Source of the DNA: Candidatus Nomurabacteria bacterium RIFCSPLOWO2_02_FULL_42_17
Lineage (GTDB): Bacteria; Patescibacteriota; Minisyncoccia; Phycocordibacterales; MFVN01
Assembly: GCA_001786095.1 (NCBI GenBank)
Contig: MFVN01000004.1
Location: 6,997 to 16,250 of the forward strand
Direction of reading: 5' to 3'
DNA: 9,254 nt
The translations under genes and the position numbers were made by a program. Position 1 is the stretch's first letter. The number at the start of each line of letters is the position of its first letter. The notes under the pieces are model-generated. The model ran no database searches. It was given only the letters and a program-made list of their open reading frames with translations, and was not told where the DNA came from. This document shows positions 1 through 6,562 of this stretch, piece after piece.

Positions 1-1436
1 CATTCAAAGCAAATAAAGACTTCTTTACCCGCATCAAAATTCTCCGGCAAATCGTTTATGGAATCGGGGAAAATTTTCCAATCAATTGTTTCTTTTCCAT
101 AAGTCCCGCGCGGGGTGTCTTCCCATTTAAAACCTTGTGCTAAAGCTTCCTCCTTTGAAAGAGAAAATTGCTCATGTGCCGCAGTCTCGTTATAACCGAA
201 AGCACTCATATTGGGGAGCAAAAAATCTCCCCATTCTCCCCTTTCCGTCATTAAAGAAATTATTTCCACAGAAAGCTTTTCATAAGTTTCTTTATCATAT
301 TGCTTGTTTAAAATGCAGTAATCTTTTTTGCGAAGCCCCATGCACCCTAAAACATGATTGCAGTTGAAACAATAAGTAGAATAGTCGGCAAAAGTCGAAG
401 ACCAGCAAAGATTCGTGGCAATGTGGCGAGAAGTTTCAATGCCAGCATTGATGGAGTTGTAAATGAGTTCGGCGCTCCGGCCGGCTGTATCCACATCCAG
501 GCAATCTTTGGCTCCGCGCCAAGTGTGCACCCCGTATCGGCAGTCTTCCGAATCATAACAGTGGAAGCAAGACTGGCAGTTCTTGGCATTTTTGATGTAA
601 TTCCCCGTTGAATTAGTAGCTTGGACTATTTCCGCGTATTTTCTGGGGTTTTTAAGAATAAATTTCGCAAATTCTTTTTTAAAATTTTCTATTCCCGAGT
701 GCGTGTTCAATTTAAAAGACTCCAGTTTCTTTTTGTATTCTTCTTTCAAATACGGCTCATTAAAAATATGATACTGTTGCTGTCTTAGATTAACGCATCC
801 CAGACAATTTGTGCATCCTCGGCAATCCAAAAGAAATAAGCTGTCCAAACAGCTGTGGCATCCTTTTGAAAATCTTAAATTGTGGCAATCATAGCAATCA
901 TCCGCTTCATAAGAAAGCTCGACTTTGTTCGTGAAAGAACAATCAACCAAATCCTTGGAAAGCTGAATCCAATAGCAATTAATGCAGTTTTCGTTATCGG
1001 AAGACTCGACAATCATATAACAATTTTTGTTGTCCGCCGAAATGTTCGTGTAATTTGACCCCGGGCTTCTCACATATATCAAGGAGATTTTAGGAACGGC
1101 TTTCAATAGATCATTTAATTGCTCCAAAAATGGGCGGTTGTGATCGTAAGGCCGTCCGTAATCAAGCGCGTTCCAATTGTCAGAAAACCAGCAGTCATAG
1201 CACCAAACAGTATAAGGCTTGTTTGGACTATACATTGAAACTTTATCCTGTTTGCATTTATCGCAAGGCCTTTTATAAAAAGCGCGCTCATTCCTGAAAG
1301 AAAGACGAAGCCGGGCCCGGCACTCCGGACACCAAGTCGGCGGAGGGACTTTTATTTTTTCATAAAAAGCAAAATCATCGGACTCGATGACGAAGTTTTG
1401 CTTACAATTTTGACATTGTCTAGTTTCGTTTTGCAT
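1..1436 (-). CDS. Large Cys-rich putative zinc-binding protein, CPR-type, 3' truncated by window edge
   Basis: The frame is open from an ATG at 1436 to the left edge, giving 478 residues without a stop; the C-terminus lies outside. It has 31 cysteines, many as CxxC pairs. Residues 8-82 hold four pairs (8/11, 36/39, 58/61, 79/82), which look like two treble-clef or zinc-ribbon units around 'PPPTWCPECRARLRL'. Residues 139-214 and 287-374 are two diverged Cys-repeat blocks. Each ends in the pattern C..C....GC..LR...Y.I.N..Y..E.Y..KL (about 205-239 and 356-387), showing an internal duplication. The last visible residues 'EVFICFE' suggest a further Cys motif beyond the edge. There is no signal peptide or membrane segment. 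The start is supported by AGGT about 5 nt upstream. I recall this architecture as recurrent in Parcubacteria, where it is annotated as hypothetical or mislabelled 'CaiB/BaiF'. The function is unknown; metal binding is inference. It is the last visible gene of a minus-strand series. Confidence 0.85.
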   Translation of the reverse strand, partial: MQNETRQCQNCKQNFVIESDDFAFYEKIKVPPPTWCPECRARLRLSFRNERAFYKRPCDKCKQDKVSMYSPNKPYTVWCYDCWFSDNWNALDYGRPYDHNRPFLEQLNDLLKAVPKISLIYVRSPGSNYTNISADNKNCYMIVESSDNENCINCYWIQLSKDLVDCSFTNKVELSYEADDCYDCHNLRFSKGCHSCLDSLFLLDCRGCTNCLGCVNLRQQQYHIFNEPYLKEEYKKKLESFKLNTHSGIENFKKEFAKFILKNPRKYAEIVQATNSTGNYIKNAKNCQSCFHCYDSEDCRYGVHTWRGAKDCLDVDTAGRSAELIYNSINAGIETSRHIATNLCWSSTFADYSTYCFNCNHVLGCMGLRKKDYCILNKQYDKETYEKLSVEIISLMTERGEWGDFLLPNMSAFGYNETAAHEQFSLSKEEALAQGFKWEDTPRGTYGKETIDWKIFPDSINDLPENFDAGKEVFICFE

Positions 1437-1443
1437 ATTTACC

Positions 1444-1473
1444 TATTCCACAATTCTATAGAATATTGGAATA
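1444..1473. promoter_or_regulatory. 30-bp near-perfect inverted repeat upstream of the Cys-rich gene
   Basis: Thirteen of fifteen symmetrical base pairs match around a centre between 1458 and 1459. The core ATTCTATAGAAT (1453-1464) is perfectly symmetrical and the outer arms are TATTCCA and TGGAATA. The inner edge lies 7 nt from the ATG at 1436 and touches the AGGT ribosome site. It could be a repressor operator, since it also contains TATAGAAT and TATTCT -10-like strings, or an mRNA hairpin next to the ribosome site. There is no U-tract on the minus strand after it, so it is not a terminator for cutA. Confidence 0.5.
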
Positions 1474-1508
1474 CTTTAGGATGCTTAAAAATATAAAGGC
1501 AACCGCAC

Positions 1509-1534
1509 GCACTCTTTTTACAAGAGTACTTTTT
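1509..1534 (+). terminator. Possible plus-strand hairpin-plus-T-tract in the cutA / Cys-rich gene gap
   Basis: GCACTCTT and AAGAGTAC form an 8-bp stem with one non-Watson-Crick pair around a TTTAC loop, followed by TTTTT at 1530-1534. This is terminator-like on the plus strand, yet no plus-strand gene lies upstream. On the minus strand, the direction of the genes, the stem is not followed by a U-tract. It may stop antisense transcription, or simply be a hairpin after cutA. Low certainty. Confidence 0.3.
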
Positions 1535-1551
1535 AAAAATACGCGGAGTGA

Positions 1552-1875
1552 TTATTCAATGCAAGTGGCCATCCATTCCTTGTAGGGGCGGTTGATGCGG
1601 TACACGGCCGTGGCGGCGACGCACGGCACGCTGTAACTGTGATTTTGATGCAATAAATCTTCGATATTCTGCAATTTTTTTTCAACTGTCTTAATATACA
1701 TACCGACTTCAGAATGATTCTGAAACTCCCCTTCCCAATTATACATTGATTCAACCGGCCAAGTATTGACACAGCTGGCCATTTTTTTTTCAATAATGAG
1801 CCGGCCTATTTTTTTGGCTTCTTCCGCGTCGCGGCAGGTTGTGTAAATAAAAATCATTTTATTATTATTTCTCAT
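1552..1875 (-). CDS. cutA: CutA1-like divalent-cation tolerance / signalling-type trimeric protein
   Basis: The 107-residue product matches the CutA1 family over its whole length. It shows the first strand 'MIFIYTTCRDAEEAKKIG' (7-24), 'ASCVN' (33-37), the typical 'ESMYNWEGE' (42-50), 'IKT' (61-63), the 'HSYSVP' segment (79-84) and a late Trp (101). Known members are small cytosolic trimers with a ferredoxin-like (PII-like) fold. A role in copper or divalent-metal tolerance was proposed from E. coli genetics, but the biochemical function is unsettled. The ATG at 1875 is preferred because AAAGGT lies about 9 nt upstream; the ATG at residue 7 is a less likely alternative. The gene starts 17 nt after the ATPase stop, so they are probably co-transcribed. 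The downstream Cys-rich gene, if metal-binding, would fit a loose metal theme, but that link is inference. Confidence 0.93.
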   Translation of the reverse strand: MRNNNKMIFIYTTCRDAEEAKKIGRLIIEKKMASCVNTWPVESMYNWEGEFQNHSEVGMYIKTVEKKLQNIEDLLHQNHSYSVPCVAATAVYRINRPYKEWMATCIE

Positions 1876-1892
1876 AATTTTCGACCTTTACG

Positions 1893-3425
1893 CTAAACCA
1901 TCGGCTGGCCGGTTTTATCTTTCTTAGAATCATCCGAAACAGCCGGCTGTTCATCTGAACCGGCTTCGCCGGAAACGGCAGTTTCCTTTTCTCCCTTTTC
2001 CGGTTTTTCCTGCAAATTTTTGCTCTGGCCCTCAATAATGGCTTTTTCCTGCGCGCTCCGGATAATCATGGCTTCTTCTTCGGCAATTAATTTCTTGGCC
2101 ATGTCCGCCGGTATGGTATATTTCTGGCGCGACTGCTCGATAATTTCTTCCTTAAAAGACCGGTGAGTGGGTGGCAAAACCTTAAGCGTCTCGGCGGAAA
2201 ACGGATCATAAGATTCGCCGTCAATAACCATTTTCACGAAAAATTCTTGCATACCCAAATTAATCATATCTTTGGTGTCAAAAATCGGCGCCATTTCCGG
2301 CTTGAGTTTTACCGCGTCTTCACCGCCCACTCGAAAAATAATAATACTTCCGACATTACCCAACACAGCCGCCTGCACCCGCGGAATTAGTTGGCCGACA
2401 TACTGGTGCGCCACGGTCAAGCATAATCCGTATTTGCGCGCTTCGGATAAAATATTTTCAAAAGTTTCGGTTACTAAATTATGAAACTCGTCTATATAAA
2501 AATAGTAATCATGACGGTCTTCCTCGGGTATGGAGGCGCGCGCCATGCCCGCCTGTTTTATCTTGGTCACAAACATTGAACCCAAGAAGCTGGAATTTTC
2601 TTCGCCCAATCGGCCTTTACATAAATTAATAAGTATAATTTTTTTTTCGTGCATTAATTGTTCCAAATCAATTTTATTTTCTTTTTGTCCGAAAATGTTG
2701 CGCAGAAGCGGGTCGGACAGAAACTGTCCGAGTTTGTTAACCAGGGGAATAATGGCATCAGTGTCAAACTTTTCGGACCAATCGGCAAATTCAATGGCCC
2801 AGAACCGGCGCACCATATCGTCCTCGATATACTCCACGACTTTCTGGCGGTAATTGCGGTCGGTCAGCATGGAAATCATTCCGCGCATAGTGGCGTGCGG
2901 ATAATCTAGCAAAGCCAAAACGGTAAAGCGAAAAACATGCTCCAGACGCGGTGTCCAGTTGGCGCCGAATTGCTTTTCCATAACTTCAATCAATCCTTGG
3001 GCTAATTGGTGTTTGAAAGCTGGATCGATATTGGAAAGAGGATTGAAAGATGCCGGATAATCCATATCCGGCGGATTAATCAAAACCACGTCATCAATCC
3101 TGTCTTCGGGTATGAAATCCAGTATGGCTTCAATCACGTCGCCGTGCGGATCCATCAAACACAAACCGTGGCCGTAAACCAAATCCTGGCGAATTAAAAG
3201 TTCTAAAAGTTTGGATTTACCCACCCCGCTTTTACCAATAACATATAAGTGGCGTCGGCGATCTTGGCGCTTGATACCAAAAATAAATTTCTTTTCTTCC
3301 AGAGAAGCCACATAATTAGTCCGCCCAAAAAAAGAAATGTCTTCGGGTTTAACTCGGCCATAAATTGGCAGCTCTGGCGGAGGTGGAGCATATTTAATTA
3401 TCTGTACCTTGCCAAGTTTGGCCAT
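1893..3425 (-). CDS. VirD4/TraD-HerA-type ATPase (type IV secretion/conjugation coupling-protein family), soluble form
   Basis: The 510-residue P-loop ATPase has Walker A GKSGVGKS (64-71), 'MDPHGD' (91-96), a Walker B strand ending in Asp312-Glu313 ('YYFYIDEFH', 307-315), and 'LTVAHQY' (336-342), the sensor-like segment typical of TraG/TraD C-terminal domains. The first 20 residues include PPPPELP. From about residue 465 the protein is a charged, low-complexity tail rich in Glu, Lys and Ser. The two N-terminal membrane helices of classical VirD4/TraD are absent, so membrane attachment would need a partner. Known relatives pump DNA or drive secretion; the substrate here is unknown. No relaxase, VirB4, pilin or other secretion gene is visible nearby. 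The gap from the mutase stop is 25 nt and no Shine-Dalgarno precedes the ATG; a TAAAAT string lies 8 nt upstream. Family assignment is firm; role is not. Confidence 0.9.
   Translation of the reverse strand: MAKLGKVQIIKYAPPPPELPIYGRVKPEDISFFGRTNYVASLEEKKFIFGIKRQDRRRHLYVIGKSGVGKSKLLELLIRQDLVYGHGLCLMDPHGDVIEAILDFIPEDRIDDVVLINPPDMDYPASFNPLSNIDPAFKHQLAQGLIEVMEKQFGANWTPRLEHVFRFTVLALLDYPHATMRGMISMLTDRNYRQKVVEYIEDDMVRRFWAIEFADWSEKFDTDAIIPLVNKLGQFLSDPLLRNIFGQKENKIDLEQLMHEKKIILINLCKGRLGEENSSFLGSMFVTKIKQAGMARASIPEEDRHDYYFYIDEFHNLVTETFENILSEARKYGLCLTVAHQYVGQLIPRVQAAVLGNVGSIIIFRVGGEDAVKLKPEMAPIFDTKDMINLGMQEFFVKMVIDGESYDPFSAETLKVLPPTHRSFKEEIIEQSRQKYTIPADMAKKLIAEEEAMIIRSAQEKAIIEGQSKNLQEKPEKGEKETAVSGEAGSDEQPAVSDDSKKDKTGQPMV
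1938..1972. repeat. Two adjacent GC-rich palindromes in the ATPase C-terminal tail
   Basis: AACAGCCGGCTGTT (1938-1951) is a perfect 14-bp palindrome, and CCGGC-TTC-GCCGG (1960-1972) is a perfect 5-bp-arm hairpin 8 bp away. Both lie in the sequence encoding the disordered-looking tail of the TraD-like ATPase (about residues 485-497). They may be chance in a GC-richer low-complexity stretch, or degenerate repeat elements. Confidence 0.35.
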
Positions 3426-3450
3426 ATATACTTATTTTACCGCAAAATAG

Positions 3451-4830
3451 CTAAGTTACCAATGTCCCCGCGTCCGCAAAAAGACGATCCAGAGTTGATT
3501 GGTCAGGCGCTTCGCCAATTAGGCGTAACACCGGTTCGGTGTTAGAAGGTCGAATGTGCAACCAGCTCTTGTCTGAAAAATCCAAACGCAGGCCGTCAAG
3601 CATATTGCTTTTGGCTTGGGGAAATTTTTTTAGGAACGTTTGATATAACGCTTCGGTTTCACCCTTGAATTGTAATTTTTCTTTACGAGTAAAGTAACGC
3701 GGAAAATCCGCGACAATTTCCGATACGGTTTTTCTACCTGCCTGCGCAGGCGGGTGCTTAGCTAAAAGATCAAGAATAAGCGCCATGCCAACTAAACTAT
3801 CGCGCGCTAAATTTATCTCCGGATAAATCACTCCCCCATTGCCCTCACCACCGACAATCGCCTTGTGTTCTAAAATTCCCTGAACCACGTTGGCTTCGCC
3901 AACTTTGGTACGCCACACGCGTCCACCGTATTTTTCGGCAATATCATCAATCACACGCGAAGTGGAAAGGTTTATCACCACATCGCCGTGAGTTTTTGAT
4001 AAAACACTTTCCACCGCCAGCGCCAGCGTAAATTCTTCGGAAAGCACTTGTCCTTTTTCGTCCACTACCACTAAACGGTCGGCATCTGGATCTTGGGCGA
4101 AACCAATGTCAGCTTTATTTTTCAAAACCGCTTGAGCAAGGTCGCCAAGATTGACCGGCAATGGTTCAGGTGGACGAGCAAAAACACCGGTGGGCTCGCC
4201 GTTTATAATAAAATTTTCGCAACCAAGTTCGCGTAGAAGTTCGGGGGTCGCAAAACATCCGGAGGCATTAACTGGATCGGCTACAACTTTAAAATGACGA
4301 GTTCTTACGGCCGAAACGGGAATCTTCTCAATTATGGTTTTAATGTGTTGGGAAATGAGCGTGTTATCGTGGACTATTTCCCGCACTTTAATATCAGGCC
4401 GGGGGGTGTTTGGGAGGCGTAAAGATTCAATTTCACGAACTTCATTTTCATCGGCAAAAAGACCTTTTTTGTTTACAAATTTAAGACCATTGTATTCAAT
4501 CGGATTGTGGGAGGCGGTAATGATCACGGCGCCGTCAAATTTCATTTCGCCCGTCTGCGTAGGCAGACGGGCGGAAAAAATCACGGTGGGGGTCGGCAAA
4601 ATGCCACCGTCCGTTATTTCCATTCCCTCGGTCGCCAGCGTTCGGATAACTATATCGCGAATCAAGGAACCGCTCGCACGCCCATCACGGCCTATTAAAA
4701 TACGCCAACCATCTGTCTTTTTTACAAAGCGCGCGAAAGCCGAAACATAATCAGCCACAATTTTCTCACTCAAACTTTCCGGCCAAATCCCGCGCAATCC
4801 CGAAACATTTAGTTTCGAAACTTTATCCAT
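3451..4830 (-). CDS. Phosphohexomutase (phosphoglucosamine/phosphomannomutase superfamily)
   Basis: The 459-residue alpha-D-phosphohexomutase interconverts sugar 1- and 6-phosphates in the cytosol via a phosphoserine. Four hallmark motifs are in order: active-site TASHNP (105-110, Ser107), the Mg-binding DPDADR (247-252), the sugar-binding loop GEGNGG (328-333) and the phosphate-binding RPSNTEP (427-433). The GEGNGG loop differs from the GEQSGH of typical bacterial GlmM and resembles archaeal/Bacteroidetes-type enzymes, so the substrate (glucosamine-, mannose- or glucose-phosphate) cannot be fixed. Two short insertions, near residues 89-96 (LPTQTG) and 359-366 (PPAQAGR), coincide with DNA palindromes and lie between conserved elements, so the enzyme should remain active. 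The ATG is 5 nt after the upstream gdh stop with only TTTTT between and no Shine-Dalgarno; translation is probably coupled. A TATAAT (4835-4840, minus) overlaps that junction but lacks a -35. Confidence 0.93.
   Translation of the reverse strand: MDKVSKLNVSGLRGIWPESLSEKIVADYVSAFARFVKKTDGWRILIGRDGRASGSLIRDIVIRTLATEGMEITDGGILPTPTVIFSARLPTQTGEMKFDGAVIITASHNPIEYNGLKFVNKKGLFADENEVREIESLRLPNTPRPDIKVREIVHDNTLISQHIKTIIEKIPVSAVRTRHFKVVADPVNASGCFATPELLRELGCENFIINGEPTGVFARPPEPLPVNLGDLAQAVLKNKADIGFAQDPDADRLVVVDEKGQVLSEEFTLALAVESVLSKTHGDVVINLSTSRVIDDIAEKYGGRVWRTKVGEANVVQGILEHKAIVGGEGNGGVIYPEINLARDSLVGMALILDLLAKHPPAQAGRKTVSEIVADFPRYFTRKEKLQFKGETEALYQTFLKKFPQAKSNMLDGLRLDFSDKSWLHIRPSNTEPVLRLIGEAPDQSTLDRLFADAGTLVT
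3736..3755. repeat. Coding GC-rich palindrome encoding PPAQAG
   Basis: A 20-bp palindrome with 9 of 10 pairs matching, core GCCTGCGCAGGC. On the minus strand it is read as P-P-A-Q-A-G inside the phosphohexomutase (about residues 360-365). The insertion sits in the short linker between 'LLAKH' and 'KTVSEIV', where family members usually have only a few residues. It shares its reading frame and the P-x-Q-x-G product with the element at 4548-4573. Confidence 0.65.
4548..4573. repeat. Coding GC-rich palindrome encoding LPTQTG
   Basis: A 26-bp palindrome: 11-bp perfect arms (CGCCCGTCTGC / GCAGACGGGCG) around GTAG. On the minus strand it is read as R-L-P-T-Q-T-G in the phosphohexomutase (about residues 88-94), just before the TASHNP active-site strand. 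It lengthens that connection by roughly five residues compared with what I expect of the family. It is very likely the same element type as 3736-3755. Confidence 0.7.
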
Positions 4831-4835
4831 AAAAA

Positions 4836-6059
4836 TTATAATTCGGTCGCTGTCTGGATTCTTTCCAGGGCCAATATGAAAGCGGCACGGCGCAGGTCAG
4901 TTTTTAATTCTTGGGATTTGGTAAAAACATTTTGAGCTTCAGTTTCCATTATTTTCTTTAATTTTTCCAGCACTTCTTTCTCGCCCCAATGCTCCCCTTT
5001 CAGATTTTGTTCCCATTCAAAAGTGGAAACCGTCACCCCGCCAGAATTAGCCAAAATATCCGGCACGACCGGAATACCACGCTCGAAAAGAATATCATCA
5101 GCTTCCGGCGTAATGGGGCCATTGGCTAATTCTAAAATAAATTTAGCTTTTATTTGCGACGCGTTTTGGGCGGTAATCTGATTTTCCAGCGCCGCGGGAA
5201 TAAGAATATCGCATTCGGATATTATATTTTCGGCATGAGTGATGCTTTCGGAACCGGCAAAACCTACCACGCTCCCGGTTTTGTTTTTATGTTCAATAAG
5301 TTCAGCGACTTTAATGCCGTCTATTTTTCTTATAGCCCCACGCGAATCAGCCACGCCAATAATCTTATGCCCGGCGCGTTCAAATGATTCCGCCGCGTTC
5401 AAGCCGACATTTCCAAAACCATGAACAACAACCGCGCATTTTTCCGGAAGTTCGTAATACGCGCGCAGTTTATCGAAAACATAAAACCCGCCCAGCCCGG
5501 TGGCTGGACCTCGGCCCTCCGAACCACCCTTATCCAACGGCTTGCCGGTAATCACGGCGCCGGATTTGTCGCCGGTTATTTTCGCGTATTCATCAACCAT
5601 CCAAACCATTATCTCCGGCGTGGTATTCACATCCGGCGCCGGTACATCTTTACGCGGACCCAGAATGTCAGCAAAGGCGCGCATCCATCCACGAGCCAGT
5701 TTTTCCAGTTCGGTTTTAGAAAGTTTTTTAGGGTCAACCGTAATACCGCCCTTGCCACCACCCATGGGTAAATTAGCCACAGCGCATTTGAGCGTCATCC
5801 AAAAAGCCAATGCTTTAACTTCATTGATATCCGTTTCAGGATGAAAACGTATACCGCCCTTATACGGCCCGCGGGCATTATTATATTCCACGCGATAACC
5901 TTCAAAAACCCGTAGCGTACCGTCATCCATGCGCACGGGAATATGCGCGCGAACTTCGCGCTGGGGCTGATGTAAAAGCGTCAAAAAATCTTCAGGAAAT
6001 TTCTTAACTTGATTGGCGCGTTCCAGTTGCCGTAAGGCGTTTTCAAAAACATTGGGCAT
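4836..6059 (-). CDS. gdhA: Glutamate dehydrogenase (Glu/Leu/Phe/Val dehydrogenase family)
   Basis: The 407-residue enzyme interconverts glutamate and 2-oxoglutarate plus ammonia using NAD(P). The N-terminal substrate domain contains GPYKGGIRFHP (64-74), 'MTLKCAVANLPMGGGKGGI' (88-106) with the substrate Lys91 and catalytic Lys103, and 'PAPDVNT' (140-146) with the catalytic Asp143. The conserved 'TGKPLDKGGSEGR' loop (171-183) follows. The Rossmann domain shows GFGNVG (214-219) and 'ADSRG' (237-241); cofactor preference cannot be settled by eye. 'PDILANSGGV' (333-342) and 'FEWEQN' (347-352) complete the pattern. The length is typical of the hexameric bacterial/archaeal type, and nothing looks broken. 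The ATG lacks a Shine-Dalgarno site and lies only 9 nt after a TATAAT, which points to leaderless or near-leaderless translation. It is the first gene of the minus-strand series. Most CPR genomes lack amino-acid biosynthesis, so this enzyme may serve nitrogen or redox balance (inference). Confidence 0.96.
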   Translation of the reverse strand: MPNVFENALRQLERANQVKKFPEDFLTLLHQPQREVRAHIPVRMDDGTLRVFEGYRVEYNNARGPYKGGIRFHPETDINEVKALAFWMTLKCAVANLPMGGGKGGITVDPKKLSKTELEKLARGWMRAFADILGPRKDVPAPDVNTTPEIMVWMVDEYAKITGDKSGAVITGKPLDKGGSEGRGPATGLGGFYVFDKLRAYYELPEKCAVVVHGFGNVGLNAAESFERAGHKIIGVADSRGAIRKIDGIKVAELIEHKNKTGSVVGFAGSESITHAENIISECDILIPAALENQITAQNASQIKAKFILELANGPITPEADDILFERGIPVVPDILANSGGVTVSTFEWEQNLKGEHWGEKEVLEKLKKIMETEAQNVFTKSQELKTDLRRAAFILALERIQTATEL

Positions 6060-6068
6060 AGAGTTAGT

Positions 6069-6077
6069 ATTATATCA
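6069..6077 (-). promoter_or_regulatory. Extended -10 promoter for gdhA giving a leaderless or near-leaderless mRNA
   Basis: On the minus strand TGATATAAT is a full extended -10 (TGn plus TATAAT, 6 of 6). It ends 9 nt before the ATG at 6059, so a start site 6-10 nt downstream falls at 6063-6059. At 17 bp spacing the -35 would be TTCTTT (6092-6097), a poor match, as is common with extended -10 promoters. The identical 9-mer precedes the small Cys-rich gene at 9097-9105. Confidence 0.65.
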
Positions 6078-6107
6078 CCATAGTTGTAAAAAAAGAAAAT
6101 AAGTGAT

Positions 6108-6114
6108 AAGGTGG
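6108..6114 (+). promoter_or_regulatory. Strong Shine-Dalgarno site for the 129-residue gene
   Basis: AAGGTGG lies 4 nt before the ATG at 6119 (7 nt counted from AAGG). It fixes the start codon and contrasts with the SD-less starts of most neighbours. I see no clear plus-strand promoter in 6060-6107; a TATTAT at 6068-6073 overlaps the gdhA -10 on the other strand. Confidence 0.7.
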
Positions 6115-6118
6115 AAAT

Positions 6119-6508
6119 ATGGAAAACCCCGCAGAAAAAACCGATGACGAATTCCTAAAAGAACTGGAAACGGAAAAGAAAGAACTGCTAAATAGAGCCA
6201 AAGAAGAGATTTTAACTAAATATGAGAAAGGTGAAGATGTGACACCCGAACTATTTGCTATTAAAGAATCTTATCGAATTGGAAATAATTTAAAGAAACA
6301 ACCAGATAGACCCTCACTGGTTTCAAGCAAACAAAATAATTTTCTACGAACAATCTCAAAATCACTAGTAGCTATGGATGAATTAAAAGCAAAATATCCT
6401 GAAAAAGTAATACCAATACTTTCCGACAAACCCATTCAGGAATGGCCTGAAATAGTTAAAAAAACTTTGTATCCGCCAAGCACCGCTAAACGAAGATGGA
6501 CCACTTGA
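6119..6508 (+). CDS. Uncharacterised 129-residue charged protein
   Basis: I do not recognise this protein. It is 129 residues, with no cysteine, signal peptide or membrane segment. Residues 8-38 are a strongly charged Glu/Lys stretch with heptad-like leucines that should form a long helix or coiled coil. The middle (60-75) is polar and probably loose; residues 76-118 look helical and end in YPPSTAKRRWTT. It is judged real because a strong AAGGTGG ribosome site precedes it, the frame is clean, and it is followed by a second plus-strand gene and a terminator. It is divergent from gdhA (59 nt between starts), and its base composition looks more AT-rich than its neighbours by eye. The stop TGA overlaps the -35 of the next gene's promoter. 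It could be an orphan gene restricted to close relatives. Confidence 0.75.
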   Translation: MENPAEKTDDEFLKELETEKKELLNRAKEEILTKYEKGEDVTPELFAIKESYRIGNNLKKQPDRPSLVSSKQNNFLRTISKSLVAMDELKAKYPEKVIPILSDKPIQEWPEIVKKTLYPPSTAKRRWTT

Positions 6509-6532
6509 TAAAAATTTAATTAGGCGTATAAT
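6505..6532 (+). promoter_or_regulatory. Near-consensus sigma-70-type promoter for the 108-residue gene
   Basis: TTGATA (6505-6510, 5 of 6 to TTGACA) and TATAAT (6527-6532, 6 of 6) are separated by 16 bp. The expected start near 6539 gives a leader of about 23 nt, containing the palindrome TATTAATTAATA (6541-6552), before the ATG at 6563. The -35 overlaps the TGA stop of the preceding gene. Confidence 0.75.
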
Positions 6533-6562
6533 CGAGATATTATTAATTAATACTTAAATAAA

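Noticed and set aside
354..611. Open frames on both strands (347-589 minus, 354-611 plus) as small genes
   Set aside because: They overlap, out of frame, the continuous 478-codon Cys-rich gene, which has clear internal repeats and a ribosome site. They are shadows.
1893..3425. Conjugative or integrative element
   Set aside because: Only the TraD-like ATPase is present. No relaxase, integrase, attachment repeats or VirB genes are seen, and the flanks are housekeeping genes.
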